64,000 nt of DNA from Hybos culiciformis (lineage: Eukaryota; Arthropoda; Insecta; Diptera; Hybotidae): the NCBI GenBank assembly GCA_964007475.1, contig OZ023274.1, positions 52,223,678 through 52,287,677 on the forward strand. The letters are read 5' to 3'. Position 1 is the stretch's first letter; each line of letters begins with the position of its first letter. Below are positions 11,001 through 25,825 of the stretch, piece after piece. The notes below the pieces were generated by a model. The model had not been told where the DNA came from, made no database searches, and worked only from the letters and a program-made list of their open reading frames with translations. A program made the translations under genes and the position numbers.

Positions 11001-14000
11001 AAAAAACAACTAAAAACAAAAATTAACTTAACTGACAAGTAAAATTTTCAATCGAAAAAATAGTTAAAAAAAAGTAAACATACAATAGAATTCCATTATC
11101 GGATAAAACTGCAAACAACGAAAAATTAAAAAAGTTTAACTAAATTATTTCAAGATTTTCATAAATAAAAAATAATTTGAAACTAAATTGTAGAAAAATC
11201 TTTTTTAAAAATTTTTTTTTTTACTAATATTAATGTCCCATTTAATTGCAAAATTGTGTATTATCATAGCTTTTTTATTATATTGTATATAGTTTTTAGT
11301 TTTTATATATAGGAAAACTAAACTTAATATTGTTTTTCATGCTTCACAAGATTATCCTGGTGCAATTTTAAATGTTCACAGATAGCACTTATCTTTCAAT
11401 GGAAATTATAATATGAAACTTAGAAACAAAAAAAAAACTTTTTCCCATCAAAATATTTTAACACTTTCATTTCATGAACTATAATATTCCATCTTCAGAG
11501 ATTAGTAAAATTTAGTTTTACATATAAGAATATATACTAAATTTTGTATTCATAATTAAGAAATTCAAAGGAAAATGTTTTTTTATTATAATTATGTATG
11601 GATGTATGTATTTTTTTTCTTTCAAAAGTTTTAATTTTTTTTTCTATGTTTAAGATAAAATATCTGTATGGCAAAAGTTCATTAAGTTAAAAAGAAAAAA
11701 TAGAAAATCTATACATAAGAATAAAAATGTATAAAAAGTATAGAGAAATGAGAAAGCCATTCATAATTTCTATAAATGCGAATAGAATAGAAGCCTTCGT
11801 TAGCAACAACATTACTAAGATAAAAATAGAGACTTATACTTAAAGCAAAGAAACTCTAGGTCGAATTTCAAAATACCATAAAAAGAACTTGATGGTATAA
11901 CACTATTTTGGTAAAAGAATATAGAACTTAATTCCCGTGGATGTGCAAATCACACAAAAAACTTAGCATCTTCTGCATATATAATTTAAAAGGATGAAAA
12001 TTTAAAATACCTATACCTAGCTGTTTAATTTAAAATAGGTTTTTTTTTTATATTATTAATGAAATTTATTCATCCGTAAATTTTGAATTTTTTATTTTTT
12101 CAAATTTCTTTATAAAATTGTAAGGATATTAATGCAATTCAAATGAATGAAAATATTTTTATAAGGGTCTTAAGAAAAATTGCAATATTGTTATAAGATT
12201 GATGCTATAAAATGGTCAAGGATATGAAAATATGCATATACTATAAATTGTCCAGATGTTATGTTTTTATTTTTTTAAAGTTGGGGAAAAAAAATAATTT
12301 TGCTTCCTTCTCTTAGAATATATAATAAAAGTTTTCATTTCCTTATCTACAAACAATCCAATTTAGAAAAAGATTTATTTTTTTTTGTTATTTGAATAAT
12401 GCTGCACTATATAAATAAAAATGTGAATTTATTGTCCAATAAAAATGTTAACTTCTATTTGGGGTAGTTGGGGAAATATTTTTGAATTAAATTTACATAG
12501 GTACAGTTCTCTAAAAGAATATATTCATCGAAGTGTTCTCCATAACTTCAGCATACATTTTTTTTTCAGGCTAGAACAAATTAGGGTCCAAATCCAAACA
12601 ACATCTTTGTTGAATATTATAAATTTATAAATATAAAATATCCATCAATACAATTTTTTTTTTAATTTTGGGGCGCTATTTATGTACTTTTTGGATGAAG
12701 AAATCTAGAGAGGTATAAATGTTCTTTTCCAACAGGGCTTGGTAACAAATCCTAGAAAGAAACGAAAAGATATGACCAATATAATGAATGAGACATTTTA
12801 ATGTAATATTTTAATTTAAACTGACATTTGATCATTATTTTTATTTTATTATTATTTTTTATAATTATATTTAAATTCATGCATTGCATATTACAATTAT
12901 ATTAATTTTAATTATAACCAAAATCCAAAAAAGATAATCATATTTTTTATGCTAAAATAGAAATTGGAAAAAGCATGATAAAAATAAATTATAATCTGTC
13001 ATTAAATATGGCTTCATTTTAGTACATTTACATATATTTCTTTTTCCCCATAATTAACTACGATATGTCTGTAAAATTTACATATGCGTATAATTATTTA
13101 TATAGTATTTATATTATTACATATATATATGTACACATATCATGTATTATGTGTATGCATTTTACTAAATATATATATGAGGATTGATATGTTGAATATG
13201 CGAAACCATAACGCATTAGACATATTAAATTTAGATTTATTCATGACATTCTGTATTACATAATTAAAGATTAATTTTTAATTACCTATTTAAATGGATT
13301 AAATTATTAAAATAAAAATCTTTTACAATTTTAATTATGTATTTATAAATTTGTTTGACTAAAATTACAGATTATTATAGGACTTGGTCAAGAGGTTGAA
13401 AAATATATATATACGCATTTATATATATATCAGAGTCAGAATATAGGTATAATATTTTTTACGACAAAAAATTAAAAACAAAAAATCCTTAATTTAATCC
13501 AAAATCAAATCTATTTAAAATTATTTTGGCAGTCATCAGATTGGTGGGCCACATAAGATAAAAACTTCAATATTTCTTTCATCACTACAACCACCTCAGT
13601 GCGTTAATCAATTAAAATTGCCACAACTTAGATATATTTTGATTTTATTTTTCAAGCGCGTATAACTAAAATTTCAAAGATAAAAAAAAAAAATTGTGAA
13701 AATATTATTCCCAAAATGTCATAATTTTTTTAACTTTTTATTAAGGTGTCGAATAATTGGTATTTCATAGCAATTATCTACATTCAACTGATGGCAACCG
13801 GAACTCATTTAAATGTATTTCATTTATCAATTCAAATAAAATTAATATACTAAATATTTTTAATTACTTTTTTATATGAAAAACCATTTAATTTTTTTTT
13901 TTTTTTTTTAAATTCAGTAAAAACTCCTATTTATTATAAATAAATGAACAATTTATTATTTGCATTTCTATTTATTTCCATATTAGGTGACAAAAAAATA

Positions 14001-17000
14001 TGTCCAAATTAAATTGAGAAATAATTTCAAATCACAAATTATAATTCAAACAAAAATTGCAATTTAACATTTTATTGATTTTAATTTCAATTTAATTTAT
14101 TTTATATGAATACATTTATATTAAAAAAAAATATTATCAGTATTCTTTTTAATATAATTGTTGCCTTCCCTTCCAAAATTAATTTATATATAATTTATTT
14201 TTCATTTAACAAAATTTTAATATATTAAATAAGTACTAGACCTAATAATGATTAGATTATGAATTTTTTATCAAGCGATTCAGTACCTATATATAAGCCA
14301 TAGTATAAGAAGATAAATAAAATCCCAGAATTACACATTTTTTTCTATCCAAAGGCTAAAATAATTTACATTTGGATAGGAATATTAATTCTTAGCAATT
14401 TTCAATACTTCATTTCATTTGATGAATTGTCTATTCGATATCTCTTGAAATACGATTATTCAAACTACAATAAAATAAAATAAAAACTGCAACATACCAA
14501 AGATTGTACAATTTTATACGTATAATATTTCATAAATATAAATGTATATTCATATAGGTATATAATTCTTTTTCAATGATCTGAAAAAGAGAAGAAAAAC
14601 TTAATTTAACATAAAAGTTTCAAAAGGTATTTACAAAATTTGTCGATTGAAAAGTATAAATTATATCGAATTCGAATAATAATAATAAATTCCAAACAAA
14701 AAATCTCAAAAAAATTTTTACTTTGTTATATTTAAATTGGCCAATTTGTAACATATAAGTAGTAGTTTAAATGAATTGGTTCAAATTATCCTTATTTTTC
14801 AATTGACGCATTACATTTTATACTGAGAAATATTTTAAAGTATGTATATAGTTTTTCATTGATCTTATTTTTGTCAAAAGTTAATAATATACTTATTATA
14901 ACTTTGTGAAGTGTACACAATCTACTTACTTGCTTGCTCTTACACTTTTAATTTGTAAAACCTTTAATTTTTAAAAAGTTTTTTTTTTTATTTATTTATT
15001 TGAGATAAGAAGTGTTGAACATAAAATTATCAAACTTTGTATTAAATAATTGCATATGAAATTGTGGAAGTTTTTCTGAATATAACTATATAATTTGAAA
15101 GATTAGCATTTAATTTACTTGGTAGTGTCGCAACTTCAGAATTTTAAATTAAAAACAATTTTGATGCTTTTTAATTGAATTGTCCAATGGATAAATTGTT
15201 AATATGTTCTATAGGCATAAATATTGTTTAGAAAAATAGTCCATTAAACGAGTGGTCCATTAGATGAATTCTTCATTGAACCAATTTGTTATTTAGATAA
15301 TTGTTTTTGGTACAAATTTTTGTTTGAATGAATTGAGACCGTACGAATTGAATGTAAATCGATTAAAATATAATATTAATATTTTCAATTTTATGTATCC
15401 GAAATTTAATAAATTAATTATTCTATGATTTTTATTGTGAAAATATAATCTTAATTAAACAAAAAAAAAAAGGTTAAAGAGTTTAATGTCAAAGCACTTT
15501 AGGTTCAGTATATTAAGCTTCAGTTCACTTAATTCAATATACATAATTATATGTAAATACAAAAAAAATATTTATTTATCATCATATCGGAAAGTAAATA
15601 TTTTCAATTATTATAATTTGTAATTTGTAATTGTAATTTATGATTTTATACCATTTCGATATGAAATTAGATTATTCAAATATGAAATTTTTTATTCAAC
15701 TGGTTATTGGATTGAATTAGAAGCAAAGCACTTGTGGGCTTTCTGGTTTTGAAATAAGTTTTTCGGTAATTTATTTATTTTTTTTTTTTAATTTCATTAA
15801 TTGTACGTTTGTGTGTACTTTTAATATATACATGAATATATTTAAAATGTATTTTTTGTTTCAAAAATATCTTTGGTCCAGTAATTATGAAGGCGAGTGG
15901 AAAAAGACAATAATAATCTAGGAATATTAAACATTAAGAAAAATCTGAAATTAAGCCTAATGTGTAGACTTCATTTCTTAATAAAAATATAACTTTGAAA
16001 GTACCAGAACAGAATTAAAATTTCTCAAGTGGTTAACCATAGAGTTCTTTTTGTTAGAAATAATAATATGTCAAAAGCAAAAAATGTTTTTGTAGTTTCT
16101 GAATAAAATTCAACTATTTTAAATCTGTGTATAATAAACAAATAAGAATTATTTTCTTATAAATTTAATGTACACACGACACAACTATAAGAAAAAAAAG
16201 TCAAGAAGTTTGGAAATAATGAAAATTTAGGTATTATGGTTTTAAAACAAAGTGCAAAGTGTGAATAAGAAATTAAAAGCAATCTAGTCCGATTTTTTAA
16301 TGTGAATACATTAGTTGCAATCAGAACATTTTATCCTTTCAAATCCACAACTTAGAAAACTGTTTTTGAAAAAAGCTTTCATCAAGAGTCTCGGTTCAAT
16401 GTGTTTTTTTTTACCTTTAATCTTTATATACAGTTACTAGTTGGTAATAATCGAGACGTCGCCGTCCAAAGTTCAAAAAAACAATCAGTTTTCATCAAAG
16501 TTTTCTTTTTTTGTTTCTGATTTCTGTACTGTTCTAACTTAATTTTAAACAGAAATTCAAGAATGTTGTTATATTAGAACTTAATCCACGCGATTACAAT
16601 TTATATTCAAATGTAAAATGTTGTTAAAATAAATTTTTTATTTTTTTTAATAATAAATGTGGTCGAGTGTTGGTTTTTCAAATGGATATTAAATTCAAAT
16701 CCACCTACAAGACCACTTTAACTTTAATCAAATTCATAATAAAAAAATAAAAATAAAGCAACCCAGCTAGATGATAAAAAATTAAAAAAACTTTAATTTA
16801 ACTTTTTTGATTCACATTACAAAAAACATTAATGTAAATAAAATGAAGTTTTTCAAACGTTAGCTTTCTATACTTAAGAGCATAAAATTAAGTTTTTAAA
16901 AAGTGTTGGTTTTAAATCTATTGATATTCTAGATTTTATAATAAAGTCGTAAAGAAAGTAAATTAATAAGCATAACTAGAATTAAATTTATGTGAATTGA

Positions 17001-17574
17001 ACGGTTCAAATTTATCGTCAATGTGTTCTATTCAGTTCTAAGTCTAGCTTAAAATTAAAACGACATTAATTCAAAATTTAATGTATAATATTTTTAAATA
17101 TAATTCATGTTTATGTATAGATAGGCATTATATATGTAAATTACATATTTTTTTCCAAATCCACTTAAATTCCAGTGTAAACATTAAATTTTTATTTTTG
17201 AACAATAAATTACAAAAAATCATCTTATTTTTTTTTCAATCGCATTTCAGTATATTATATATGGAGTAAAGTTTTCCACGAAAACTAAAAATTCAAATAA
17301 TGTTATATTTAAATCGTTCTATATATATTATTATGCTCTTAACTTCAAAGTACTTAACAAATATTTGTTTTCACTTAATATTCAGTGCTGCGACAATGTG
17401 AACAAAAATCCATTTGTAACCATTAAAAAAACCCAAAATTGTTTGATCTTTTTGCTATCCCTCTGAGTAAAATTTTAGGAAAATTTTTACAAAGGTAAAA
17501 TTTTTTTAATCGGATTTAAAATTAAAAAAAAAAAAATTTATAGCTTAGGGTGATTTAATTACACTTTTATTATA

Positions 17575-17877
17575 TCAGCGTACATTTTTATTCATCAAAA
17601 ATGATATCGTGAATATCATCAGACTATAGTGTTCCGTGAAAAAATTACAAAATTTATCATCAAAACTTTTATTTAAAGAAGTGAATAGCATTCTAAACTT
17701 CTTATATTTATTATGGCTGCTAGAAACTGAAATGTGAGTTCTGAGAAAGTTGCTGAACGTATCGCTTTCACATAAAGTTTTCAATCGGCATTTTCTCCAA
17801 GTACAACTCTGTTTCCCATCGTTATTAATTCGCACCTTGTGAACGGGTTTAAAATATTTACTAAAGTGGTCTTTCAA
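17575..17877 (-). other. Unrecognised open frame of 100 codons, possible gene relic
   Basis: The frame opens without an ATG (the first codon is TTG) directly after a CTAG that could be a splice acceptor. It encodes a basic, Ser/Cys/His-containing peptide with a motif GKQSCTWRKCRLKTLCES and later FLRTHISVSSSH. The spacing C-x4-C-x17-H-x6-H is near but not equal to a C2H2 zinc finger. The composition is less AT-driven than neighbouring frames. A 100-codon frame in DNA this AT-rich is only borderline unexpected, so it may be chance or a decayed transposon or zinc-finger fragment. Confidence 0.2.
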
Positions 17878-20800
17878 CTAGATATGTGTTATTTCTACAT
17901 GTGTTTAAAAGAATGTCTTTTAATGGAATTTCACATATTTTATATATGAATTCATATCAAACAACGAATAGTCAGTCACATTTTTACTACAATAAAAGTT
18001 AAACAAACATAATGGTAAATTAATTAAACAAAAAAGATGAATCAAACATTTGAGAATTTGTTAAATTAACAAACTTGTTGCAAATAAGTCAATTTTTTTT
18101 TAATTTTAATTTTTTTAACATTGCATTGAAAAAAATAACGATTTGTTGCACAAATAATGCAGTTCTTTATTACTTACACTAAGAATAATTGTAAACTAAT
18201 TATGATAAAAATCTCTTGAATTCATTAATTTAATATAATGAAAATTCAAAATAATAATGAATAATAATTTCAATAAAAGAATTTAAATGTCAAACTTAAA
18301 TTTTTTCAGTTTCAAAGAACATTGCGCGAATAATTTTATTATATAAAGAAACTATTTTATTAAGCTCATTAACTGAAAGTTTTCTACATCCAATTTTTTT
18401 CTAGTCTTCTTTTACTCTAAAGTTTTTATTTAATATCTTTTTTTTGTGTTGAAACATATTCCTTTTTATAATATTTTATATTAAAATAAAATTAAAAAAA
18501 AATTATATATTATTATTTTTTTTTATTATCTGGTTATAGTTTTAGTGAAATTTTCGAAGTTATGAGAAATTAGCAGAAAATTCGTTTCATGATTTATTTT
18601 ATGGTGAAAATTCGTTAATGGTCTAAAGAAAACTTCGAACAAAATTTTCTTTTTCAATTTCTTTTTCCAACAATCTTTGTGATTTCAATTTGGAATTCCA
18701 AATTCAATTTACAATTATATTTAGATATATGACAATTCAATTTTTTAAATTTGTACATACACATATTTTACACAATTAACACAACAATAGAATTATATTA
18801 ACATAAGAGGTCTGAGACGAAAATTTAATTAATTTTACGATAATTAAAATGTCAATGTAACATCCACAGTTAAGTACATACAGAAATAAATTATGATTTA
18901 AAAATGATATTACTTATGAGGCTACATTTTTAATAAAATTCAATTATTATTTTGTCGTACAAAATGTGTAAAAAAAAAAAAAAACAAATGGAGAAACAAA
19001 TTATGAGTGACGTGTGTGTTATTCATCACTTATACTTTCATTAACAATTTTAATTAAAACAATAATACACATAATTTCCAAAAATGTTTTCTATTATTAA
19101 CATTTTTGTTAACAGACACGTTGCATCAAATAAAATAAAAGTAATATAATACACGATAAGATAAATTTATAAGATAATCAATTTTTTTTCTTAGTTAAGA
19201 GGTTGAAATAAATACAGGAATTGAATAAAAAAAAATGTACAATTTCCAGTCGACTTAGCTCAAGTTTATATTCGTGAAAGAAACCAGAAAATATTCTGTT
19301 CATATATAAAATTATAATTTCTTAAAATGCTGTACCACCATTTGATAAAAATGATATATCTGTCCAAGAAAAAAAAAGTATATACAATACCCAAAACCAT
19401 CATAAATATAAAGCCGTTAAGAGAAAAAAAAAATCAATATATTCAATATAAATTCTATAAAAAAATTCGTATATAGAAAACTTAAAGTTTGACTTATAAG
19501 ACAGGGTTAATTTTAATGAAAAAATCGGGATGAATTAAATTATAATTTACATAAATCAATCCGGAAACTAAAAATACTTTTACCCCGTTTCCCATCAAAA
19601 ATGTTTAAACAGACTTCATACAGTTTCGACAAAATTTATTCGTATGGTAGACATTAAGTAATTTTTTCTTAAGCATCATATTATAAATGAATGAAATAAA
19701 TAAATTATGACGGGCTCCTGTGACATAGTTTTAATTGAAAAATTATGTTGTTGAACTAATTTTTTTAAATAAATTTTTAGATTTAGAAACAATTTCACCT
19801 ACAAAAGTAAATGTGATGTACAAGTTGTAGACACATGTGTGTGAATGTGTACATATATATGTTCTATATATATAAATATTCTATTTAAAATAATAGAAAA
19901 TTAAATGGAAAGGAAATAGTTTTCACAATATCCACAATATAACCTGCATCATGCTTTATTGATTTGCTTCCAGCAAGAAAACATGAAGATAGAATATCTT
20001 TATTTTTATTTTTCTATTGTTGAATTCAATGTTTATTTGCCATGTTACGTAGATTTGTATTATTATAGGTACATGCATACACATAATAAATCCCACCTGA
20101 AAGTTGTAATAAATTTTCCCATAAAAATTCATTCATGGATGCAACACTAAGTTTTTTTTTTTTTGTTTAATAATAATCGCATCCCTCATAAATTAAACGA
20201 AAAAAGTAAAAAATATATAAAATAAAAAAAAAAAAATTAATTTATTTCCCAGTACCTATATATATATTTGTCTTAAAGGATTTAAATTATAAAAATTTTA
20301 AACGTTATATTAAATAAAAAAAATATTAATCAATTTATGTAGCTTGAGGAATTTTATTGCCCTAAAAAAAAAACCCAAAAAACAAATGCAATTACTCTTT
20401 AAAAGTAATTTTTGATTAACATCAAGTTCTTCTTGATTAGCTTTGGCTTTAGATGAATTAGATGTTTGTTAATAGAAATAAGGCACACTGCTACTGTAAG
20501 AAATTATATTAGAAAACTAGAAATTTAATAAAAATTTTCAGAATGACAATATTAGTACTGAGTTATTTGAGAAGATTGCGATCGATCATAAACATCGCAA
20601 GTGTTAAAACTCAGTTTAAGCCTGGCTCTTCAATTCAGAACACAAAATCCTTTTACTAAACAGATTTGGTTTCGAAAATAAAAATTTAGTTGCTTAAAAA
20701 CATATTTTTGCTTCTAAAACTATACTTCATTTGATATTGATATTAATGTGTAAAATATGCACTAATATCGGTATCGAACTTGGATACAAGAGTTTAAAAA

Positions 20801-22084
20801 GTATTTTGACAAAATTTACTTATCGAGTTTTTATGAAACTTTATAATTTCATCATTATTTATAACATATTATATGCAACACAAGTGCATGCTTAACGAAG
20901 AATTATCGGTATAATAATTCAATTAAAATTAATTACATTTTTATCTAATTTAATATAGGTTATATAGTTATACGTAGTAGTAGTAACGTGGTTCGAAATT
21001 AAGAATAAGAAAAACAAGAAACAAATTTTCTCATCAAAAGCAAAAATATAGAACAATTATTCGGGAACTAAAATTTGACGTTGTATTTAATACTAAATTC
21101 ATTTTACTACATTTAATACTACATTCATTTTGAACTTAAAAAAAAATCACAAGCAGCAAATGCATATTCGCAAAACAAAATAGTACATCATTATACTCTT
21201 TAACATAGCATTAAATTACAAATGTATATTGCACTTAAATATAAAACTAATAATAATTTAATTTAATTTATCTTTAGATTAGAATAATAATATATTAATT
21301 TTTCAAGGTCGTCATTGCAACGGAATTTCTAATTAAAAAATAACATAAATAAACCTAATCATTAAATGCATATTTTTTATGCCATCGTCGAAATATAATC
21401 GATTATAATTTTATTACTTATTGGAAAAATATTTTATGCTTAAATTAATATTATTATTATATATTAACTCATATACAATATAATATAATATAGATATAAA
21501 ATATAATACCGCGTATTATTTGTTTTCTAAAATCTATCGGCGGCGCCTTATATTCAAGTGTTTTAATATTTTTTGGTAATAAATAACTTGACGTTAGCAA
21601 ATTTTTGAAACAAAAAGTATGTAGTACACACAATAGCGTCAAATTAAAAATATTGATTTATTAGAATTCGATGCCAACATTCTAAAGACTCGAACCGACC
21701 GTTGGGGTTCTTTATTTAATATTTAACTTTTAAGTTCTGCATTCTTTAGTTTAAAAATAATCTTAACTTTTAATAAAAACAGTTTTTATAATCCCAAAGC
21801 TTTTAAAACACTGCTAATATTTATAGCCAATTTAAAAAAATATCAAACAAATGTATTTTATATCAAAATCAAATCAAATTAAAATAGAGAAAATTCTACA
21901 CAATTAATGTATGAAAATAATCCAGAAAAATATCTGGGTAATAATTTTTTTTTTTATTTAATTAACTTAGAAATGTAAAAAAGTATATATAAGATAAATT
22001 CATTTAAGTATTTGAATTATTTACTCATATTAGTTACGCAAACTCGCTAATTAAAAAAAAAATCTCAATAATTTTTTGTTGCGA

Positions 22085-22108
22085 ATTATTATTATTATTA
22101 TTATTATT
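22085..22108. repeat. (ATT)n microsatellite
   Basis: About eight uninterrupted ATT units. Similar shorter runs occur near 6690, 10577 and 46008. Confidence 0.9.
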
Positions 22109-22348
22109 TCTTTGCAAAAACCATGTGATATTTCTCCAATTCAAATTAATAAAAATAACTTTGTGGAATTTTAAGCATTAATTAATTTGCATTCAAAGTG
22201 TCTGACTCAATTGAAAGTTCAAAGGAATCACAAAAAATTGTTTTTTTTAATTGAATATAAAAATGCGGAAAAGAATTAATCAAACATTATATATTACAAT
22301 TTTTACAAATAAATTGTCTGTGTGTGTTCTTGAAAAACGATCTTGCAA

Positions 22349-22395
22349 ATCAATTCATAGTAAAAAAAAATCAATCAATTCATAGTGAAAAAAAA
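22349..22395. repeat. 25-bp tandem duplication
   Basis: ATCAATTCATAGTAAAAAAA at 22349 recurs at 22374 with one A-to-G change (AGTG instead of AGTA). Confidence 0.75.
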
Positions 22396-24560
22396 GAATT
22401 ATATTTATTTATTTACTTAAAATAATATACTATTCTCCTAAAACTAACAAAATAAATTGATAACAAAATTAAAAATAAATATTTAAAGATTTTTAATTTC
22501 TGGCCGTGACGATTTTATAGCTTACTTATGGATTTCTAATAATTTGGCGCGCTAGGCTCGAAACTAATCTGCTTATTTCTAAATCTATCATGGTTAGTTT
22601 ATCGGCATTTATTTAAACTTAAAACTTAAACAACGATTATATAAAATAAAATATAATTGTTATAATATTCAAACAGAGCTATCATCATCTCTCCATAACA
22701 TTATAAATATACATATACCAATTTATCAAAAAACTATCTTTCCCTCTTAAGAAGACACAAAACCATAATTTAAATGCAAACCGACAAAATATGTGGGAGT
22801 GCTAAAATGTTTCGATCTCATTAATGTAGGTTCTTGATTTTTTTTTTACAAAGCAATCGATTTGATATCCATTATTTTGCCTATTTCTTAATATACAGAA
22901 TTTTTTTTTTTCTTTTCCGGAAGTAAATAATTTTTCGAAAGGCGCCAATCCATTTGCAAAAATTTAATAAATTTTTAAATAAAATCTATGATCTGTATAA
23001 ATTACCTATGTATATGCACATAATATAAGTATAATGTCTACATAAGTGTATGTAAGTTTTTTACACTATCTATGAACAATTTCATAATTTATCAAAATAA
23101 AATAAGATGATGTTCTACGAAAAAAATAAAATAATTGGTTTATAGAATACGCTATATAGAAAAGTAATCAATTTGATTTTTTTTTATTTCTATGGTTCTG
23201 ATTTATGGTAACAACAAATAATTTAAATTTAATGAAAAAAATTTATTAATATGATAGATAGAATACTCAGGACTTTTTTGTAACAAAATATTTACTGGAT
23301 CGAATATATTTTTTAGTTCATTTCAAAAGTATCGAAAGAAACCCATATTGTATTTTTAATTTAACTTGTTTTTTTCATAATGTTATTTTTATATACTATG
23401 TATTTTATATATTTATTATATAGTATTTTTAGTGAATTTCCGAACTATAATAGTGTTCTTTAATTTATTTTCATAGTACTAAAGTTTGTTATTATTTTCT
23501 AGTGAAACAGTATTGTACAGACAAATTAATTTATTTAAATACATACAATTCCTATGAATATTCAAAATGAGAATATAATATAATTAACAATTAACTATTA
23601 TATTAATTCAAAGCCACAGATAATAACAATTTGGCAGATATAAAAATAAAACTCTGAAAAATCCAAATTTCATCAGAACAATATCTTAATTTAGAATACA
23701 TTAACCTCTAAGTTTAACACACTATTGAATTAAAAAAATTAAAATAATAATCATTATTTATGAAAAATCTATACTTTGAAAATAAATATATATTTTTATA
23801 ATCTGGAAAGATTGGCAGCACAACGGCGGCAGGCAAACAATTCACATTTAATTCGTTAAGTGACTCACGATTTCTTGTATCATTCATTTAATATTAATAT
23901 TATATTATTATTATTATTATGTCATATGCAAATGATTTGATCAATTTAAAATTAAACATGGTCGGGAATTAATTAATTTTGACTAATTGAATGTTCGAAT
24001 TATTTTTATTACACATATTTTTGTAAAAAAAAAAAAAAAATGATTATGCTTTTGCCTTTCAATGTTTAACAATAAATACTTGGAAAAATAAAATAAGTAG
24101 TAAGCTATATATTTGTAAGATAATGGTTTTATATATACGTTAAGACATGAAATATTAAATTATCTTTATTGGTTAGTTATTTCTAGATACAATCATAAAG
24201 TTAAATTACAAATGAAAAAAAAAAATAGACAACTTTATTTAATATTTAAATTTAGGGTGGCCAATTCTCTATTATGGTATTTTGCGGTGGCTACTATTTC
24301 TCAAGAGAAAAATTTAGAATTTTGTTAATAAAGTATTGCTTCTGCTAATATAAGAATACAATCTTTTGTATCCTATTTTATAGAAGATTCTTATGACTTA
24401 TGAATTCTCTTAATTATCTTCTTTTATCCTTTATCCTTTAATCCGGGATTAAAAAATAATTTAAGCTGGTAACAAATCAAGAAAATTTTTTTTGTTTGTA
24501 CCAAAATTCAAAATTAAAATGACATAATTATATTATAATGATATAATGTATTTAACGTAA

Positions 24561-24579
24561 ATTTTTCTCTTTGTTTCAG
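24561..24579 (+). promoter_or_regulatory. 3' splice site with pyrimidine tract before the VWC exon
   Basis: ATTTTTCTCTTTGTTTCAG ends at 24579 and fits the insect 3' splice-site consensus. It sits two bases before the first ATG of the reading frame. The frame of the exon implies a phase-1 intron, since the first codon would be completed by AC at 24580-24581. Confidence 0.85.
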
Positions 24580-25745
24580 ACATGCACAATTGCACTGGCG
24601 TAAAATGTCCACCAATGTCAGAAATAGAATGTCCTGAAGATAGCCACGTACGTGAAATTCATGTCGAATCAAATCTATTATTAGAATCGGATGATGATGA
24701 AATAATTGAAGAAATTTTTGTTCATTGTTGCGTAACTCAAAAATGTTTGTGTCGAACTTGTAACATACCCACTTGTGAGAATTCGACTCTTGTTCTGGTA
24801 GAATTAGTTCCAGAAACTCAAACTCCTGGTAAATGTTGTGGGCAATATCAATGCTCAATTGAACCGAATTGTACTGAAACATTGAACACCAATGGCAGAT
24901 GGTTTGCAGATTGTCAGAAATGTCAATGCGTTAATGGTGCTAGAATATGTCACCGAGAATGTGACGAATCAATAATACAGTCGCCAACAAAAACTTGTTT
25001 TTCAAATCATTTAAACCGATTTTATGAAGATGGAGATGTGTGGAAAGATGATGAATGTACCCACTGTGAATGCCATTTAGGCGAAAAGAAATGTCAAACC
25101 AGTTTTTGTAGACAACTGAATTGTAATAGAATTGTTAAAATACCTGGTGAATGTTGCCCAATTTGTGAGCCAGGATATGAATTTGGTATCAGATCTAACG
25201 AAACTAAATTTGATCTGTTGACCACTTTATCTCCTGAAATTTCATCTACGACAACATCAACAAGCACAACTTCTACAACGGAGCAAATCACTTCAACTAC
25301 TTCAACATCAACGAGTCAAACTGAAGAAAACACAATACCACCAACAACCTTACCTTCCCAATCGTCAACAACAACTTCATCCAATTATACCATCAAGAAT
25401 TTTAAAATTTATATAGCACCCAGAATCTCAGACACATTAACATCTTCTACAACAAAAGAACCTATAATACTACCAGAAATATTACCTTGTTCCACCAGAT
25501 CGCCTGTCATTACATATACAGTTCCAAATTCTGATGTTATTTTACAGCCACCACCACCACCTCAATATTGCGCTTTTTATGCTATTATTGCAGTCCTAAT
25601 GTTTCTATTGTGCCTTTTCGTGGTCTTATACATTTTGGAAAGAAAAGGTAGAAAGGAAAGGAGATCATATCAAACAGTACCCTCTACTGATGACAATAGT
25701 AATAAAATCCTTCACTGTAAACTCAGGCCTATTGAGCAAGCTTAG
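24580..25745 (+). CDS. CRIM1: Terminal exon of a CRIM1/Crimpy-like VWC-domain transmembrane protein (5' partial)
   Basis: Residues are counted from the ATG at 24582, which is probably internal because a strong splice acceptor lies just before it. Residues 1-91 are a divergent cysteine module (C4, C9, C17, CC49-50, C55, C57, C60, C65, CC85-86, C91) with an acidic insert around 36-44. Residues 97-127 form a shorter CxxCxC module. Residues 139-195 are a textbook ten-cysteine VWC domain (GDVWKDDECTHCEC, then PGECCPIC). A Ser/Thr-rich, probably O-glycosylated stalk follows (about 214-300), then PPPPP, one transmembrane helix (about 331-351), the stop-transfer KGRKERR and a cytoplasmic tail of about 35 residues ending at TAG 25743-25745. 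VWC modules of this family bind BMP ligands. CRIM1 and fly Crimpy tether them at the membrane, which is my inference for this protein. Other VWC membrane proteins remain possible. Confidence 0.8.
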
Positions 25746-25825
25746 AATGTCAGAAGGTGATAAAAATTAATTTTTAGTTTTAAGGATGTCAGAACTGAAG
25801 AAGATAAATTAGATTTAGAAATAAA
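25746..25825 (+). other. Likely start of the 3' UTR with a first polyadenylation signal
   Basis: AATAAA at 25820-25825 lies 75 bp after the stop codon. Further AATAAA motifs occur downstream (for example near 26549), as expected by chance here, so the real cleavage site is uncertain. Confidence 0.45.

Larger units (their letters stand above)
7463..24579. other. Long AT-rich block, probably intron or upstream region of the VWC membrane-protein gene
   Basis: No exon could be recognised in this 17-kb block. The downstream exon at 24580 begins at a splice acceptor, so upstream exons must exist on the + strand, either here as short exons I missed or left of the window. The content is poly-A/T runs, ATT and TA microsatellites and a few slightly GC-richer spots (about 16450-16470, 20575-20600, 21535-21550) without convincing coding sequence. 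Short open frames at 9004-9240, 12445-12630, 17081-17269 and 19959-20150 look like chance openings. Confidence 0.4.

Noticed and set aside
12733..12801. Possible small terminal exon after TTTTCCAACAG
   Set aside because: The frame encodes about 22 residues with many K/N/M and no domain. Such acceptor-like strings are common in T-rich DNA.
24514..24882. 122-codon antisense open frame (and another at 25094-25291)
   Set aside because: Both are shadows of the VWC exon on the opposite strand. The sense frame has the cysteine pattern and the splice site.
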